NCBI GenBank assembly: GCA_903916595.1 | Contig: CAIWXI010000031.1 | Location: 107,154 to 171,153 of the forward strand | Direction: 5' to 3' | Origin: an uncultured Bacteroidales bacterium | GTDB lineage: Bacteria; Bacteroidota; Bacteroidia; Bacteroidales; FEN-979 | Length of the DNA stretch: 64,000 bases | Part shown: positions 63,867 through 64,000 of the stretch, in pieces | Layout: each line of letters opens with the position of its first letter | Position numbering within the stretch: the first letter of the stretch is position 1 | Notes under the pieces: model-generated | The model's input: the letters and a program-made list of their open reading frames with translations, nothing else | What the model was told of the DNA's origin: nothing | Databases searched by the model: none | Translations under genes and position numbers: made by a program

Positions 63867-64000
63867 CGTACATCGTACATCGTACATCGTACATCGTACA
63901 TCGTACATCGTACATCGTACATCGTACATCGTACATCGTACATCGTACATCGTACATCGTACATCGTACATCGTACATCGTACATCGTACATCGTACATC
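63867..64000. repeat. Perfect CGTACAT heptamer array, 19 copies, running off the window end
   Basis: Uniform CGTACAT from 63867 to 63999 with no interspersed sequence. Confidence 0.97.

Noticed and set aside
63867-64000. Possible CRISPR array (regular repeats)
   Set aside because: Period is 7 nt with no spacers; it is a simple heptamer tandem repeat.

Overview
This is a 64 kb chromosomal window from a Bacteroidota (probably Bacteroidales-like) genome. The assignment rests on T9SS sorting signals, TAnnTTTG-type -7 boxes, and LptD/OstA, DUF2723 and GatDE-type proteins. Coding density is high, with about 43 protein genes. I recognised no rRNA, tRNA or CRISPR. The main blocks are: (i) a NuoE/NuoF/(GltD-NuoG fusion) redox module flanked by two PEP-synthase-like paralogues; (ii) housekeeping and envelope genes (gpmA, radC, birA, ung, ispE, tgt, hutU, lptD, amidase, mlaD, hldD, xth); (iii) an archaeal-type gatE-gatD pair; (iv) an ECF sigma / membrane anti-sigma-like / exported CHAT-protease operon; (v) an exported FGE/C-type-lectin-fold protein whose 3' end looks like a diversity-generating-retroelement variable region, followed by an exported caspase-like protease; (vi) an MbnP/MbnH-like pair. 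The most unusual non-coding signal is a family of 7- and 8-nt tandem repeats (ATGGTGAA, CGTACAT, GTAGCGAR, CAGATAN, ATCAGAT). They fill intergenic spaces, sometimes exactly stop-to-start, and sometimes supply stop codons or N-termini. A 67-nt hairpin element is present in two identical inverted copies between convergent genes. All functional calls come from reading the translated sequence; no searches were run.
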